NCBI RefSeq assembly: GCF_040581485.1
Contig: NC_090130.1
Coordinates: 31,287,418-31,351,417, forward strand
Reading direction: 5' to 3'
DNA from: Linepithema humile
Taxonomy: Eukaryota; Arthropoda; Insecta; Hymenoptera; Formicidae
Length of the DNA: 64,000 bases
In this document: positions 63,856 through 64,000 of the stretch, one piece after another
Layout: each line of letters opens with the position of its first letter
How positions within the stretch are numbered: position 1 is the stretch's first letter
Position numbers and translations under genes: made by a program
Notes under the pieces: generated by a model
The model's input: the letters and a program-made list of their open reading frames with translations, nothing else
The model's database searches: none
What the model was told of the DNA's origin: nothing

Positions 63856-63875
63856 CTCTCTCTCTCTCTCTCTCT
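63856..63875. repeat. (CT)10 microsatellite
   Basis: Ten CT units followed by T-rich sequence. Together they form a long pyrimidine tract upstream of the candidate exon. Confidence 0.95.
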
Positions 63876-63925
63876 TTTTTCTCGTTTCATTTTTTTTCTA
63901 TTTAACGAACGTGACACACGGCGAG

Positions 63926-63987
63926 GCCGATTTGTTCAACGCCGATACCTTCGATACGCCGGGACCGAAAAACATATTGCTCGGTAC
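63926..63987 (+). CDS. candidate 62-nt internal exon, function unknown
   Basis: A pyrimidine-rich stretch (63856-63899) is followed by the first AG in about 85 bases, at 63924-63925. From there the frame reads ADLFNADTFDTPGPKNIL and a few more residues without a stop. It ends at a near-perfect 5' splice site, AC|GTAAGT, at 63988; an alternative G|GTACGT lies four bases earlier. The composition (Asp, Asn, Pro, Gly and hydrophobics, little arginine) is unlike the chance frames elsewhere in the window. The exon would end in phase 2. The branch-to-AG distance is long, and the acceptor has a purine before the AG, so the left boundary is weaker than the right. I do not recognise the protein. If real, the gene continues to the right, and the sequence to the left would be its intron. 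Confidence 0.35.
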
Positions 63988-64000
63988 GTAAGTAAATAAC

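Larger units (their letters stand above)
61601..63925. other. noncoding stretch left of the candidate terminal exon
   Basis: The plus frame 61609-61896 is unrecognised but contains a strong donor-like ACA|GTAAGT at 61739. Another plus frame from an ATG at 62940 runs into serine/proline low complexity. AG and CT microsatellites are present. The last 100 bases are very pyrimidine-rich and lead into the candidate exon. Confidence 0.5.

Overview
This window looks like nuclear DNA from an insect, most likely a hymenopteran and perhaps an ant. It is AT-rich overall but carries an unusually large number of CpG dinucleotides, with local CpG-dense patches and many dinucleotide microsatellites. There is no operon structure, no run of ribosome-binding sites, no dense packing of long ORFs and no CRISPR-like array. 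The taxon is inferred from base composition only, because no conserved protein was recognised.

The window is essentially a gene desert, either intergenic DNA or the inside of a very long intron. No ORF has a domain I can name. Most ORFs longer than about 80 codons sit in CpG-rich patches (near 9.2-9.7, 22.3-22.7, 38.5-38.9, 47.2-47.7 and 48.5-48.9 kb), where stop codons are simply scarce, or they read through microsatellites. Three stretches have somewhat better exon-like properties. They are a 62-nt open segment with a strong 5' splice site at the right edge (63926-63987, +), a balanced coding-like frame at 42687-42986 (-), and a frame with a good 3' splice site at about 35110-35338 (-). All are tentative.

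Layout: 0-8.1 kb is plain noncoding DNA with a small tandem duplication at the left edge. At 8.1-9.2 kb there is a long TA microsatellite and AT-rich DNA. At 9.2-9.7 kb is a CpG-rich patch with a 196-codon ORF. From 9.7 to 33 kb the DNA is plain, with scattered hairpins and microsatellites. From 33 to 39 kb there is a pyrimidine-rich and inverted-repeat region, a candidate exon, a perfect 22-bp palindrome and a CpG patch with repeated homeodomain-type sites. From 39 to 46 kb the DNA is plain, with one coding-like frame. From 46 to 49 kb is the most CpG-rich part. From 50.2 to 51.3 kb there is a three-copy family of diverged ~95-bp elements. From 51.3 to 64 kb the DNA is plain up to the candidate exon.

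The best candidate for something undescribed is the 50.2-51.3 kb family. Three copies share an invariant 14-nt core (CCAGTCACGCCCCG). A 7-bp stem with a 12-nt loop lies 7-9 nt downstream of the core. Loop length is the same in all three copies, and one base-pair change between copies preserves pairing. This could be a structured RNA family or a repeated cis-regulatory module.
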